15,686 nt of DNA from CAYOXX01 sp964408025 (GCA_964408025.1 CAYOXX010000079.1:1-15686); one strand, 5' to 3'. Positions 1 to 6,471 are shown, counted from the first letter of the stretch. A program made the numbers and translations. Notes: generated by a model from the letters alone, not told the origin.

Positions 1-47
1 GATGGAAACAAGAAAACGTGTGCTATTCGATGATTACTTTCTAGAAT

Positions 48-56
48 TGCTATAAT
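48..56 (+). promoter_or_regulatory. extended -10 promoter-like element facing no visible gene
   Basis: The sequence TGCTATAAT is a perfect extended -10 element. No good -35 is visible at 16-18 bases upstream. It points rightward into the CCACAGAGA-type repeat and then into the 3' end of the minus-strand DUF362 gene, so no sense gene follows it. It could be chance in an AT-rich spot, or drive a short or antisense RNA. Confidence 0.2.
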
Positions 57-76
57 CACTGAGACCGCAGAGGAAA
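57..76 (+). repeat. degenerate CCACAGAGA-type repeat, copy 1
   Basis: The 20 bases CACTGAGACCGCAGAGGAAA match the consensus CACAGAGACCACAGAGGAAA at 18 positions and have the same A-rich tail as the better copies at 3408, 4344 and 4847. It lies just beyond the 3' end of the DUF362 gene. Any partner array would be left of the window. The rest of bases 1-140 shows no gene. Confidence 0.55.
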
Positions 77-140
77 CAGCGGTAAAAGTCAAATCGACAG
101 AGAATTATGTGAGGTATCAGCTCTAAGCTGTCGGCGGCTA

Positions 141-1559
141 CTATTTCGGGCGGAGCTTGAAATTCCTCCGCAGCAGTTTGCCGGTGTAACTTGTTCCGCG
201 GCTCTTGCTCTTGAACCTTTTTTTCTTTACCGTGAGCTTGTAGCTGCCTGGGCGCATCCTGGCGAAGGAGTACGAGCCGTCGCTTGTTGTGCGCGTCTTC
301 TGCTTCCCACCATCACCCTGGTGAACAGCGGTAACGAGGGCACCGGCAATGGGCTGCTTTTTGCTGCGCACAACGCCCCAGATTGCGTCGCCCGATCCCT
401 GCTGGTCGAAACGAGTGTAGTCAATCCTTTCGTAGCCGTCGCTGCTGCGTGGGTCTCCGTGCTCAAACACCCCCAGCCCTTCCGCCTCCGCCAACGGCAG
501 ATAGGCGCCCGCCCCGTTGAATGGGTCTTCAGATTCCATCAGGAGGATATCGTGCATGACGCTGTCGATAGCAACCATATCGCGGCTGAACAGGAGGCTG
601 TTGGGCGAGCCTCCGTTGAAGGTTTGCCATGGAATCGGAGGTTGGTCCAGATCCTGGTGGTTACCGAAGAGGCAGTCGCCCACTACCAGGACGGTCTTAT
701 TGCGGATGTGGTTGTTGAGAGCGATATCCACCAAAGGATTGTAGTCTCTGGTCCAGGTGTTTCCGTAGGCGACGGGGAAGACCCAGTTGTGGAGCATTGA
801 GCAATCGTGTATGGTCCCAAAGTGGTTCTTAAAGCTTAAGGTGATGCCGGCGTTCCTATGCCGCTTTAAGAGCGGTACGTTGATAAGCCAGTCGGTCTCA
901 GTAACCACGTTGCATATCGATTGCGTAGGCACTTCAGACCTGCTGAAAGCCACCCGCACGTTGGTGCCGTGGTGAGCGCGCGATTTTCCGTGGCTTCCTG
1001 TTATGTCCCAGAATCTAACGCCCGGAAACAGACAATTCTCAATAAAGTATCGCGACAGCGAGCGAACGGAGTCGTAGACCCAAACGTCCTCTTCGCGGAC
1101 ACCTATAAGTTTCAGGCCACGCACGATAGCGTTAACCGTTTGGATGAGACCGTTCATCAAGTAGGGCGGCTCATCCCAGATATTGTAGTAGGGTTCGCTG
1201 TTGTTGAAATTCACCTTTATAGCTACCCTCTGCCCGTTCGCGAAATTGGGCAGCACAGCCCGCCATGCGGCCTTGACGGAATCTGCGCCGGTGAGCGTCA
1301 TCACCCCCTCATCCGCCATCCGATCCACAGCCGTCTGGTCAATCGCATCGCCGTAGGACTCTCCCTCGCCGAATCCGTATGAGGTTGCGTCGGGATTGCG
1401 TACCATCACAACGCGGCCTAGTGGCACATCATTGGGCGGTCGCCTGAGCAGCGGTTTGAATGATGGCGCGAACACCGCTGCTCCGCAGATGCCGATGAAG
1501 TGCCGGCGGTCAAGGTTCTTTTTGGCGCTAAAGCGGGTGTTGTCGCGAGAGCTAGTCAT
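141..1559 (-). CDS. Tat-like exported DUF362 protein with C-terminal carboxypeptidase-regulatory-like domain
   Basis: A 472-residue protein. Residues 17-23 (DRRHFIG) resemble a twin-arginine motif (RRxF) and are followed by a short hydrophobic stretch (GICGAAVFAPSF), so Tat-dependent export is likely. The central part, about 45-385, has the look of the DUF362 family, whose biochemical role is unknown: an aspartate- and asparagine-rich domain with VVTETDWLINVPLLKRH and LKRHRNAGITLSFKNHFG blocks. About 393-472 (GVVRSKKQPIAGALVTA ... DGSYSFARMRPGSYKLTV) matches the beta-sandwich carboxypeptidase-regulatory-like domain, typical of secreted proteins, and ends in a very basic tail (KKKRFKSKSRG, KLLRRNFKLRPK) that could contact the anionic surface. 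The ATG at 1559 is preceded by AGAG plus a run of nine G, an unusual Shine-Dalgarno. The gene has no co-directional neighbour in the window. The DUF362 call is by recognition of pattern; substrate and role cannot be inferred. Confidence 0.8.
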   Translation of the reverse strand: MTSSRDNTRFSAKKNLDRRHFIGICGAAVFAPSFKPLLRRPPNDVPLGRVVMVRNPDATSYGFGEGESYGDAIDQTAVDRMADEGVMTLTGADSVKAAWRAVLPNFANGQRVAIKVNFNNSEPYYNIWDEPPYLMNGLIQTVNAIVRGLKLIGVREEDVWVYDSVRSLSRYFIENCLFPGVRFWDITGSHGKSRAHHGTNVRVAFSRSEVPTQSICNVVTETDWLINVPLLKRHRNAGITLSFKNHFGTIHDCSMLHNWVFPVAYGNTWTRDYNPLVDIALNNHIRNKTVLVVGDCLFGNHQDLDQPPIPWQTFNGGSPNSLLFSRDMVAIDSVMHDILLMESEDPFNGAGAYLPLAEAEGLGVFEHGDPRSSDGYERIDYTRFDQQGSGDAIWGVVRSKKQPIAGALVTAVHQGDGGKQKTRTTSDGSYSFARMRPGSYKLTVKKKRFKSKSRGTSYTGKLLRRNFKLRPK

Positions 1560-1827
1560 TCCCCCCCCCTCTTTTTATTTTCTGGGCAAAAGAACAATGA
1601 ACAAGTTGTGTTTTGTACGCTGTAGCAGTGCTTACATAGTATGCGCTGTCATCCCTATTCGAGCATCCGATCGAATAACCGCGTCGGTGTTTATCAGTCG
1701 GCTAAAGGTCCTGATATCGGTTTGGGCCTGAGACACCCCTCTGCTTCTCTCCGCTCTTTCCCACGCAGCTGGCGCGCTCAACTCGGCTATACTTTGTTTA
1801 CCTGTCAATCCTATTTGCAGGAGACTA
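1560..1827. other. divergent intergenic region between DUF362 gene and DUF1028 remnant
   Basis: No gene is supported here. It begins with the C9 tract (1561-1569) that forms the ribosome-binding region of the DUF362 gene, followed by AT-rich DNA, and ends with the promoter and ribosome-binding site of the DUF1028 remnant. Open frames crossing it lack ribosome-binding sites and family resemblance. Confidence 0.5.
1788..1823 (+). promoter_or_regulatory. -10 element and ribosome-binding site of the DUF1028 remnant
   Basis: TATACT at 1788-1793 is a good -10, without a convincing -35. AGGAG at 1819-1823 lies four bases before the ATG at 1828. The expression signals of the broken gene therefore appear intact although the coding region is not, which suggests recent breakage or an assembly artefact. 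Confidence 0.35.
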
Positions 1828-2007
1828 ATGCGAACAGTACCAGTCATGATCGCGGTGGCCATTCTGCTGGCCGCAGTACCGGTTGCACAGCCGGAACCAA
1901 TGCTGACCATCTTCTCGATAGCCGGCTTCGACCCAGAGTCCGGCGACCTGGGGATCGCCGTGGCCAGAAAGTTTCCCGGCGTGGGGGCCATTGTCCCTGG
2001 GCTGCGG
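1828..2007 (+). pseudogene. DUF1028 protein, N-terminal remnant (truncated, possible frameshift)
   Basis: The ATG at 1828 has a good AGGAG site and opens a frame with a signal peptide (MRTVPVMIAVAILLAAVPVA) followed by TIFSIAGFDPESGDLGIAVA and KFPGVGAIVP. This is the conserved start of DUF1028, a family proposed to resemble Ntn hydrolases and usually well over 200 residues long. The family normally continues VPWARAGVGA. Here the frame reads VPGLRLS, but the +1 alternative frame at 1995-2006 reads PWAA, so a one-base deletion near 1994 is likely. All resemblance is lost by about 2007, and the 3' end of the oppositely oriented transporter gene begins at 2022. The start frame itself stays open to 2331, but only as antisense to the transporter. 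Either a real pseudogene left by rearrangement or an assembly join. Confidence 0.7.
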
Positions 2008-2021
2008 TTAAGTCGGTCTGT

Positions 2022-3290
2022 TTATTGCTCCGCTGGTTTGAGGCCGCCTTCGGAGTTGCCGACGATCACCGCCCCGGTGGCGTCGCCGACGACGTTGAGC
2101 GTGGTGCGGCACATGTCGAGGATCCTCTCGACGCCCAGCACCAGGGCTATCCCCTCGGCCGGCAGGTTGACCGAGGAGAGCACCATGGCCAGCGTCACCA
2201 TGCCGATCCCCGGCACGCCGGCGGCGCCGATCGAGGCGAGCGATGCGGTGAGCACCACGGTGAGCTGCTGCTCCAGCGTCAGGTGGATGCCGAAGACCTG
2301 GGCGATGAACATGGCGCTGATGCCCTGGTAGATGGCGGTGCCGTCCATGTTGATCGTGGCGCCCAGGGGCAGGGCGAAGCTGACCACCTCCCTGGGCACG
2401 CCCAGCCGCTCGCGGCTGACCAGCATGTTCTCGGGCAGCGTGGCGTTGGAGCTGCAGGTGCTGAAGGCGATCAGCATCACCGGCCGCATCTCCCTGAAGA
2501 AGCGGATGGGGCCGAGGCCGCCCAGCAGCCGCACGCCGGCGCCGTAGAATACGGTCAGGTAGATCGCCATGGCGGCGATGGTGACGACCGAGTAGCTGAT
2601 CAGCGAGAGCAGGAAGTCGAAGCCGAGTGTGGCGGTGACGGCGACGATGATGGCGAAGACGCCGTAGGGCGCCAGCTTCATGATGATGTTGACCATCACG
2701 ATCATCGCGTCGTTTACGCCCTCGAGCACGCTGACCACCTTCATGCGCGGCCCCTCGGCGATCATCGTCAGCGCGATGCCGAGGAAGATGCTGAAGACGA
2801 TGATCTGCAGCATCCGCCCCTCGGCCATCGACTGCACCGGGTTGACCGGGATCAGGTTCAGCAGGATGTCGCCGACGTTGCGCTCCCGCCGGCTCTCCTC
2901 CTCGGCGCTGGCGATGCGCGTGGCCATCGTCTCGTCGGCCCTCACCTGGGCGACGATCTCGTCGCGCTTCGCCTCGTCCAGCCCCGAGCCGGGCTGGAAG
3001 ACGTTGGCCATGAAAAGCCCGAAGGAGACTGCCAGCGTGATCGCCACCGCGTAGAAGAGCAGCGTCTTGGCGCCGATCCGCCCCAGCGCCCGTATGTCGC
3101 CCAGGCTGGCCACGCCCAGGATGATCGAGGCGGTCACTAGGGGCACGACCACCATCTTGATTAGGTTGATGAAGGCGTCGCCGAACGGCTTGAAGTAGCC
3201 GCCTAGATATCCCAGGCCGGTTAACGACAGAATAATCCCTACAATGGCGCCGATCAGAAGGCCGATGAATATCTTCGTGTATATCTTCAA
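2022..3290 (-). CDS. dicarboxylate/amino acid:cation symporter (DAACS, GltP/GltPh family)
   Basis: A 422-residue inner-membrane carrier of the DAACS/SLC1 family, which couples uptake of glutamate, aspartate or C4-dicarboxylates to Na+ or H+. Length is normal. Visible landmarks are the serine-rich HP1 loop SSNATLPENM (280-289), the TM7 cation motif NMDGT (314-318), the HP2 tip GVPG (358-361), and the TM8 signature DMCRTTLNVVGD (392-403). In TM8 the residues equivalent to GltPh D394, R397, T398, N401 and D405 are all present; the Arg is the residue linked in this family to acidic side-chain substrates, so Asp/Glu-type substrates are favoured. A charged loop around residues 104-140 is longer than in many homologues. 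The start is TTG at 3290, preceded by GGGAG four bases away; no ATG lies upstream and the next Met would delete the first membrane segment. Transcribed alone; its 3' end abuts the DUF1028 remnant. Confidence 0.93.
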   Translation of the reverse strand: MKIYTKIFIGLLIGAIVGIILSLTGLGYLGGYFKPFGDAFINLIKMVVVPLVTASIILGVASLGDIRALGRIGAKTLLFYAVAITLAVSFGLFMANVFQPGSGLDEAKRDEIVAQVRADETMATRIASAEEESRRERNVGDILLNLIPVNPVQSMAEGRMLQIIVFSIFLGIALTMIAEGPRMKVVSVLEGVNDAMIVMVNIIMKLAPYGVFAIIVAVTATLGFDFLLSLISYSVVTIAAMAIYLTVFYGAGVRLLGGLGPIRFFREMRPVMLIAFSTCSSNATLPENMLVSRERLGVPREVVSFALPLGATINMDGTAIYQGISAMFIAQVFGIHLTLEQQLTVVLTASLASIGAAGVPGIGMVTLAMVLSSVNLPAEGIALVLGVERILDMCRTTLNVVGDATGAVIVGNSEGGLKPAEQ

Positions 3291-3320
3291 TGTGCTCCCG
3301 TCCCCTCCCTCAGACTGGCC

Positions 3321-3349
3321 ATCTTAGCCGAGCCGCCCGACACAGTCCA
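3321..3349 (-). promoter_or_regulatory. probable promoter of the DAACS transporter
   Basis: On the minus strand TGGACT (3349-3344) and TAAGAT (3326-3321) are separated by 17 bases, each matching the sigma70 consensus at four of six positions. A start about 24 bases before the TTG start codon would result. Confidence 0.35.
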
Positions 3350-3407
3350 GGGATTGGCAATAGCTGCTTAATGTTAGGTACGGAGGTGAAGGATAGATTT
3401 GATTGAA

Positions 3408-3434
3408 CCACGGAGACCACAGAGACCACAGAGG
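3408..3434 (+). repeat. CCACAGAGA array, copy 2 (three 9-base units)
   Basis: Units CCACGGAGA, CCACAGAGA and CCACAGAGG follow each other without spacers, preceded by TTGAA and followed by an A-rich tail. Same orientation as the array at 4344, with which it shares the TTGAA lead. It forms an inverted pair with the array at 3611. Confidence 0.9.
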
Positions 3435-3610
3435 ACAAAAAGAATACAAGAATATTTTTTGCTCCCAGCGTAAGTCTCGGCGCTTCTGCGGTTAAACCTT
3501 GTTTCCCTATGACAGAGAGATGAAGAAACACAACCCTCAGTAAAGCGCCGCAACTTTTTTTCACCGGGGAAGTTTTGGAGGGGAACCATAGGTCAACATA
3601 ACTTATCTCC

Positions 3611-3628
3611 CCTCTGTGGTCTCTGTGT
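3611..3628 (-). repeat. CCACAGAGA array, copy 3 (two units, inverted)
   Basis: On the minus strand the units read ACACAGAGA then CCACAGAGG. It is inverted relative to the array at 3408, and the pair encloses about 180 bases without a gene. Confidence 0.8.
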
Positions 3629-3712
3629 TGAAAACGGAGCCGTGAATTACTCGCTGCGCCATCTTTTGACGTGCATAGAAGAGGGAGGCATAAACGCTCC
3701 CTACGATCTCTT

Positions 3713-3739
3713 CTTCTGTGGTATCTGTGATCTCTGTGG
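3713..3739 (-). repeat. CCACAGAGA array, copy 4 (three units, diverged, inverted)
   Basis: On the minus strand the units read CCACAGAGA, TCACAGATA and CCACAGAAG, so it is more diverged than its neighbours. It lies about 45 bases downstream of the trmO stop codon and has no obvious facing partner within 500 bases. Confidence 0.7.
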
Positions 3740-3785
3740 CTCAACAGTGTCTTCTACAAGTACAAACGGGGATTATTCGCACCGA

Positions 3786-4289
3786 TCATCCCGAGAACCG
3801 CCCGTCTGCGCGTCCTCTTTTTCGCCGGGTTTCGGAGTCGACGTCGTCGAGCCAGCCGCTTTTGACGTCGGGGCGAGTGTCGACGGTTGGGTAGTGGGGC
3901 TTGATGTCGAGCACCGGCGTGCCGTCCAGGATGTCGAGTTCTGCCACGTGCAGGACACTCCCTTCGATGCGCAGCAGCTTTAGCAGCGAGAGGCCGACGG
4001 GATTGGGTCGACGCGGTGCGCGGCAGGAGAATACTCCGCGCTCGACGTCGTCCATGAACGGCGTCACCTTGAGCTTGAATCCCTCGGAGCGGTGGAAGTG
4101 GTAGATGGCCCAGATGTGGGAGAACCCATCGAGGTCGGCCAGGCCCTCAGCGTACTGCTCGAAGATCTCGATTGTGCCCTCGCCCTCGGGCGCCAGCGCG
4201 CCCTGGATCGGCGTTCCCGACGGCTCGACGTATGGCGAGCGGACGACGCCGATGGGGCGGTAGATTATGGAAGCCGGTTCGTTTCCCAT
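3786..4289 (-). CDS. trmO: tRNA (N6-threonylcarbamoyladenosine37-N6)-methyltransferase TrmO
   Basis: A 167-residue protein of the TrmO/TsaA (UPF0066) family, which uses S-adenosylmethionine to methylate N6 of t6A at position 37 of certain tRNAs in the cytoplasm. The family blocks are in order: YRPIGVVRSPY (10-20), the GTIEIF and LADLDGFSHIWAIYHFH region (38-66), RGVFSCRAPRRPNPVGLS (84-101) with the conserved RRPNP, and LDGTPVLDIKP (121-131). It is the single-domain form and lacks the C-terminal extension of the enterobacterial protein; the last 20 residues are basic and poorly conserved. An in-frame ATG exists at 4316, but the ATG at 4289 is preferred because AGAGGAAG lies just before it and family homology starts about ten residues later. 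Related versions of this family act in other methyl-transfer settings, so the tRNA substrate is inferred from the family. Flanked by repeats on both sides; no operon partner. Confidence 0.9.
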   Translation of the reverse strand: MGNEPASIIYRPIGVVRSPYVEPSGTPIQGALAPEGEGTIEIFEQYAEGLADLDGFSHIWAIYHFHRSEGFKLKVTPFMDDVERGVFSCRAPRRPNPVGLSLLKLLRIEGSVLHVAELDILDGTPVLDIKPHYPTVDTRPDVKSGWLDDVDSETRRKRGRADGRFSG

Positions 4290-4312
4290 TCTGTCTTCCT
4301 CTGAAATAGTGA

Positions 4313-4324
4313 GCACTCGAGTGC
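4313..4324. promoter_or_regulatory. 12-base perfect palindrome upstream of trmO
   Basis: GCACTCGAGTGC lies 24-35 bases before the trmO start codon, in the likely promoter zone. It could be an operator. A few perfect 12-base palindromes are expected by chance in a window this long, so confidence is low. Confidence 0.2.
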
Positions 4325-4343
4325 CCAGGAAAGACCTATTGAA

Positions 4344-4370
4344 CCACAGAGACCACGGAGACCACAGAGG
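4344..4370 (+). repeat. CCACAGAGA array, copy 5 (three units), distal flank of GxxExxY gene
   Basis: Units CCACAGAGA, CCACGGAGA and CCACAGAGG with a TTGAA lead and AAAG tail. It lies 56 bases beyond the GxxExxY stop codon and is inverted relative to the array at 4847, so the two bracket that gene. Confidence 0.92.
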
Positions 4371-4426
4371 AAAGTAACACGGATTGATTCCGGCTAATAA
4401 TATGCCTGTTTGAATCCGAAGGCGCC

Positions 4427-4804
4427 TTAACCGGCTATGAATCTCTTTACTCCGTCCTTTATCCTTTTGGCGTTGAAGTTAATCAGCAGGCCAAGTTTCT
4501 TGCTGCTTAGCTTGAGGTAGGTCAACAGCTGTGCTTCGTATAGCGGCAGGATGCTCTCGACGGCCTTTATCTCGACGATAACGGCGTCCTCCACCAGGAG
4601 ATCCAGCCTGTAGCCTGCTTCGATCTCGACCCCATCGTACGTGATGGGCAGGGCGACTTGCGAAAACGCCTTCAGGCCGCGTTTCCTCAACTCGTGCATG
4701 AGACAGGCCTCGTAAGAACTCTCCAGGAGCCCCGGCCCCAGCTCGGAGTGCACCCTGATCGCGGCGTCTATAATCGCCCCGCTAACCTTGTTTATTTCCT
4801 TCAT
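4427..4804 (-). CDS. GxxExxY family protein (PD-(D/E)XK nuclease-like fold)
   Basis: A 125-residue full-length member of the GxxExxY family. The name-giving motif is G25-LL-E28-SS-Y31 within SELGPGLLESSYE. A nuclease-like core follows: D68 in YRLDLL, then E78-I-K80 in VIVEIKAVE, and the Q92-LLTYLKL helix, the arrangement expected of PD-(D/E)XK folds. The C-terminus LGLLINFNAKRIKDGVKRFI is also typical. The function of the family is not established; nuclease activity is inferred from the fold. The start is ATG at 4804 with AGGAG seven bases upstream; a TTG directly before it is less well placed. The gene is bracketed by inverted CCACAGAGA arrays at 4344-4370 and 4847-4873, together a 530-base cassette. 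Members of this family are often found embedded in such repeats, from my recollection of genome annotations, so the association is probably functional or reflects joint mobility. Confidence 0.93.
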   Translation of the reverse strand: MKEINKVSGAIIDAAIRVHSELGPGLLESSYEACLMHELRKRGLKAFSQVALPITYDGVEIEAGYRLDLLVEDAVIVEIKAVESILPLYEAQLLTYLKLSSKKLGLLINFNAKRIKDGVKRFIAG

Positions 4805-4846
4805 CAAGCTTCTCCTGCACCGGGATAAAACCCTTTCGTCTTTTTT

Positions 4847-4873
4847 CCTCTGTGGTCTCTGTGGTCTCTGTGG
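4847..4873 (-). repeat. CCACAGAGA array, copy 6 (three units, inverted), proximal flank of GxxExxY gene
   Basis: On the minus strand it reads CCACAGAGA, CCACAGAGA, CCACAGAGG followed by a run of A. The least diverged array in the window. It lies 42 bases upstream of the GxxExxY start codon, so any transcript of that gene starting further upstream would carry it, and could pair with the array at 4344 downstream of the gene. Confidence 0.92.
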
Positions 4874-4922
4874 TTTACTCTTTTCATTATCTATTCATAG
4901 CAAAGGATTAGCTGCCGGTTCA

Positions 4923-6449
4923 TTAGAAAGTGAAGAGCGTGCAGACGGTGTAGCAGACGGCGGCTAGTGTGGCGGCGGTGGTAGCCATCGGCAGCTGGCT
5001 GAAGGTGTGGTCCATCAGGTCGGCGCCGGTGGCTACGGAGCTGAGGATGGTGGTGTCGGATATCGGGCTGCAGTTGTCGCCGTAGACTGCGCCGCCGATT
5101 ACGGCGCTGAAGCAGAGTGTGAAGAAGAGGTCGGGATTGCCGAGCCCGGCCGCCTCGGCGACGCCGATGGCCAACGGCATGGCCACGGGCAGGACGACGG
5201 CGTAGGTGCCGAGGCTGGTGCCGGTGGAGAAGGAGATAAACATGCAGACGCCGAGGAACGACGCCGGCAGGATGAGCGCCGGCAGCACGGAGCTGAGGTT
5301 CTCGACGATGTAGTGGGCGGTGCCGAGGCTGGTGCTTACCTCCTTGAGCGTCACGGCCAGGCCGATGATGATCGCCCCGATCGTCACCCCCTTGCAGCCG
5401 TCTAGAAAGCCCTCGATGGCGGTGCGGATAGGCATCCCCTTGACGATCGCCACCAGGAAGGCAATCAGGACGGCGCTCAAGAACGCCTCGTTGACCGCCG
5501 GCCTGCCGGTGAGGGCGATGCCGGTGCCTGCAATAACGATCAGCGAGCAGAGAGGGACCAGGAAGTCCTCGAGCCCCGGGCGGTAGCCTTTGGGCACGCG
5601 CACATGGGAGAGCTCCCTGCTGGCCAGCGGCGAGGCGCCCTCGGCGTCCAGCTCGCCCGTGGTCCTGGCCCTCTCCATCGACAGACGCATCCGCTTGCCG
5701 TACCAGGGCATCCTCTCCAGCGAGGTGCCGAGGGTGAAGAGGATGGCGATGATGGCGTAGAAGTTGAACGGAATGGTGCTCCAATAGAAAGAGACCGCGG
5801 CGTCCATCGAGGTCAGGAAGGCGGCCGAGCCGAGGATCAGCCCGCCGGTGTAGGTCGGCCAGACGTTGAGCGGGATCAGCGTTGCCACCGGGCTCGCCGT
5901 CGAGTCGATGATGTAGCTCAGCTCCTCGTGGCTTACCCGCTCCTCGTCGCAGACCGGCCGCACTGTGGTGCCGGCCAGGATCGTGCTGATCGTCCCCCCC
6001 TGGTGGAAGATCAGCCCCATCAGGTAGGCGAAGAACTTGGCGCTGCGCCGCCCGCGCACGATGTGGCCCGCCGCCCAGCGAGCGAAGCGCTCCGCGCCGC
6101 CGGTCTTCGTCCAGAGGCCAATCAGCCCGCCCAGGCACCAGAGGTAGATCAGCAGGATCTGGGCGTAGCCGGGGCTGCCGAGCGCCGGCAGCAGGAAGGC
6201 CTCGACGATGTTGTAGTTGGCAGTCACGACGCCGCCGGCCGCGATGCCGAGGAACAGGGCCAAGATTACCTGTCGTGTGGTGAATGCGAGCACCAGAGTC
6301 AGCAGCGGCGGCACCAGCGACCATAAGCCGTAGTCGAAGTCCCCTGTGGCACGGTCGCCGCGCAGCGCTATCAGGTCGGTGGTCTGGCGTAGCGCGATAG
6401 CGCCGGCGATGACGAGTACGATAAGGATCCAGCCGAGGTGTTTCTTCAT
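4923..6449 (-). CDS. NhaC-family Na+/H+ antiporter
   Basis: A 508-residue inner-membrane protein of about twelve hydrophobic segments, of the NhaC family in the ion transporter superfamily; such proteins exchange Na+ for H+ and serve pH and salt homeostasis, though some exchange organic substrates. The best landmark is GDNCSPISDTTILSS (457-471), with the internal-repeat counterpart DSTASPVATLIPLN (182-195) earlier in the chain; the GGTISTILAGTTVRP block (151-165) and STGTSLGTYAVVLPVAMP (408-425) are also typical. A hydrophilic loop with basic residues spans about 245-290. The start is ATG at 6449, preceded by AGAGAGG; an upstream in-frame ATG at 6488 lies within the promoter and is rejected. 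It is single, divergent from the VWFA gene, with a strong sigma70-like promoter. Substrate cannot be fixed from sequence alone. Confidence 0.9.
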   Translation of the reverse strand: MKKHLGWILIVLVIAGAIALRQTTDLIALRGDRATGDFDYGLWSLVPPLLTLVLAFTTRQVILALFLGIAAGGVVTANYNIVEAFLLPALGSPGYAQILLIYLWCLGGLIGLWTKTGGAERFARWAAGHIVRGRRSAKFFAYLMGLIFHQGGTISTILAGTTVRPVCDEERVSHEELSYIIDSTASPVATLIPLNVWPTYTGGLILGSAAFLTSMDAAVSFYWSTIPFNFYAIIAILFTLGTSLERMPWYGKRMRLSMERARTTGELDAEGASPLASRELSHVRVPKGYRPGLEDFLVPLCSLIVIAGTGIALTGRPAVNEAFLSAVLIAFLVAIVKGMPIRTAIEGFLDGCKGVTIGAIIIGLAVTLKEVSTSLGTAHYIVENLSSVLPALILPASFLGVCMFISFSTGTSLGTYAVVLPVAMPLAIGVAEAAGLGNPDLFFTLCFSAVIGGAVYGDNCSPISDTTILSSVATGADLMDHTFSQLPMATTAATLAAVCYTVCTLFTF

Positions 6450-6471
6450 GGGGCCTCTCTGAGGAGTGCGC

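Larger units (their letters stand above)
3291..3785. other. 495-base gene-free stretch holding a small inverted-repeat cassette and remnants
   Basis: No real gene is seen. After the transporter promoter come three CCACAGAGA-type arrays (3408, 3611, 3713). The first two face each other and enclose about 180 bases. Inside this, minus-strand text at about 3464-3498 reads TTAACCGCAGAAGCGCCGAG, which looks like a further decayed member of the same repeat class. Open frames crossing this region are made of repeat translation (runs of HRDHR, VVSVVSVV) and are not credible proteins. Confidence 0.55.

Noticed and set aside
1641..3140. A 499-codon plus-strand open frame opposite the DAACS transporter
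   Set aside because: Its product is a His/Asp/Gly-rich low-complexity chain typical of antisense reading of a GC-rich membrane-protein gene. Its only meaningful part is PWAA near 2000, which belongs to the frameshifted DUF1028 remnant.
3408..3739. Possible CRISPR array made of the CCACAGAGA units
   Set aside because: The units are nine bases, directly adjacent without spacers, occur in both orientations, and no cas gene is present.
3310..3744. A 144-codon minus-strand open frame in the repeat region
   Set aside because: It is mostly translated repeat (HRDHR, VVSVVSVV) with no ribosome-binding site or recognisable domain.
4427..4804. GxxExxY gene as part of a toxin-antitoxin or defence operon
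   Set aside because: No partner gene is adjacent; the gene stands alone within its repeat-bounded cassette, and nuclease activity is only a fold-based inference.
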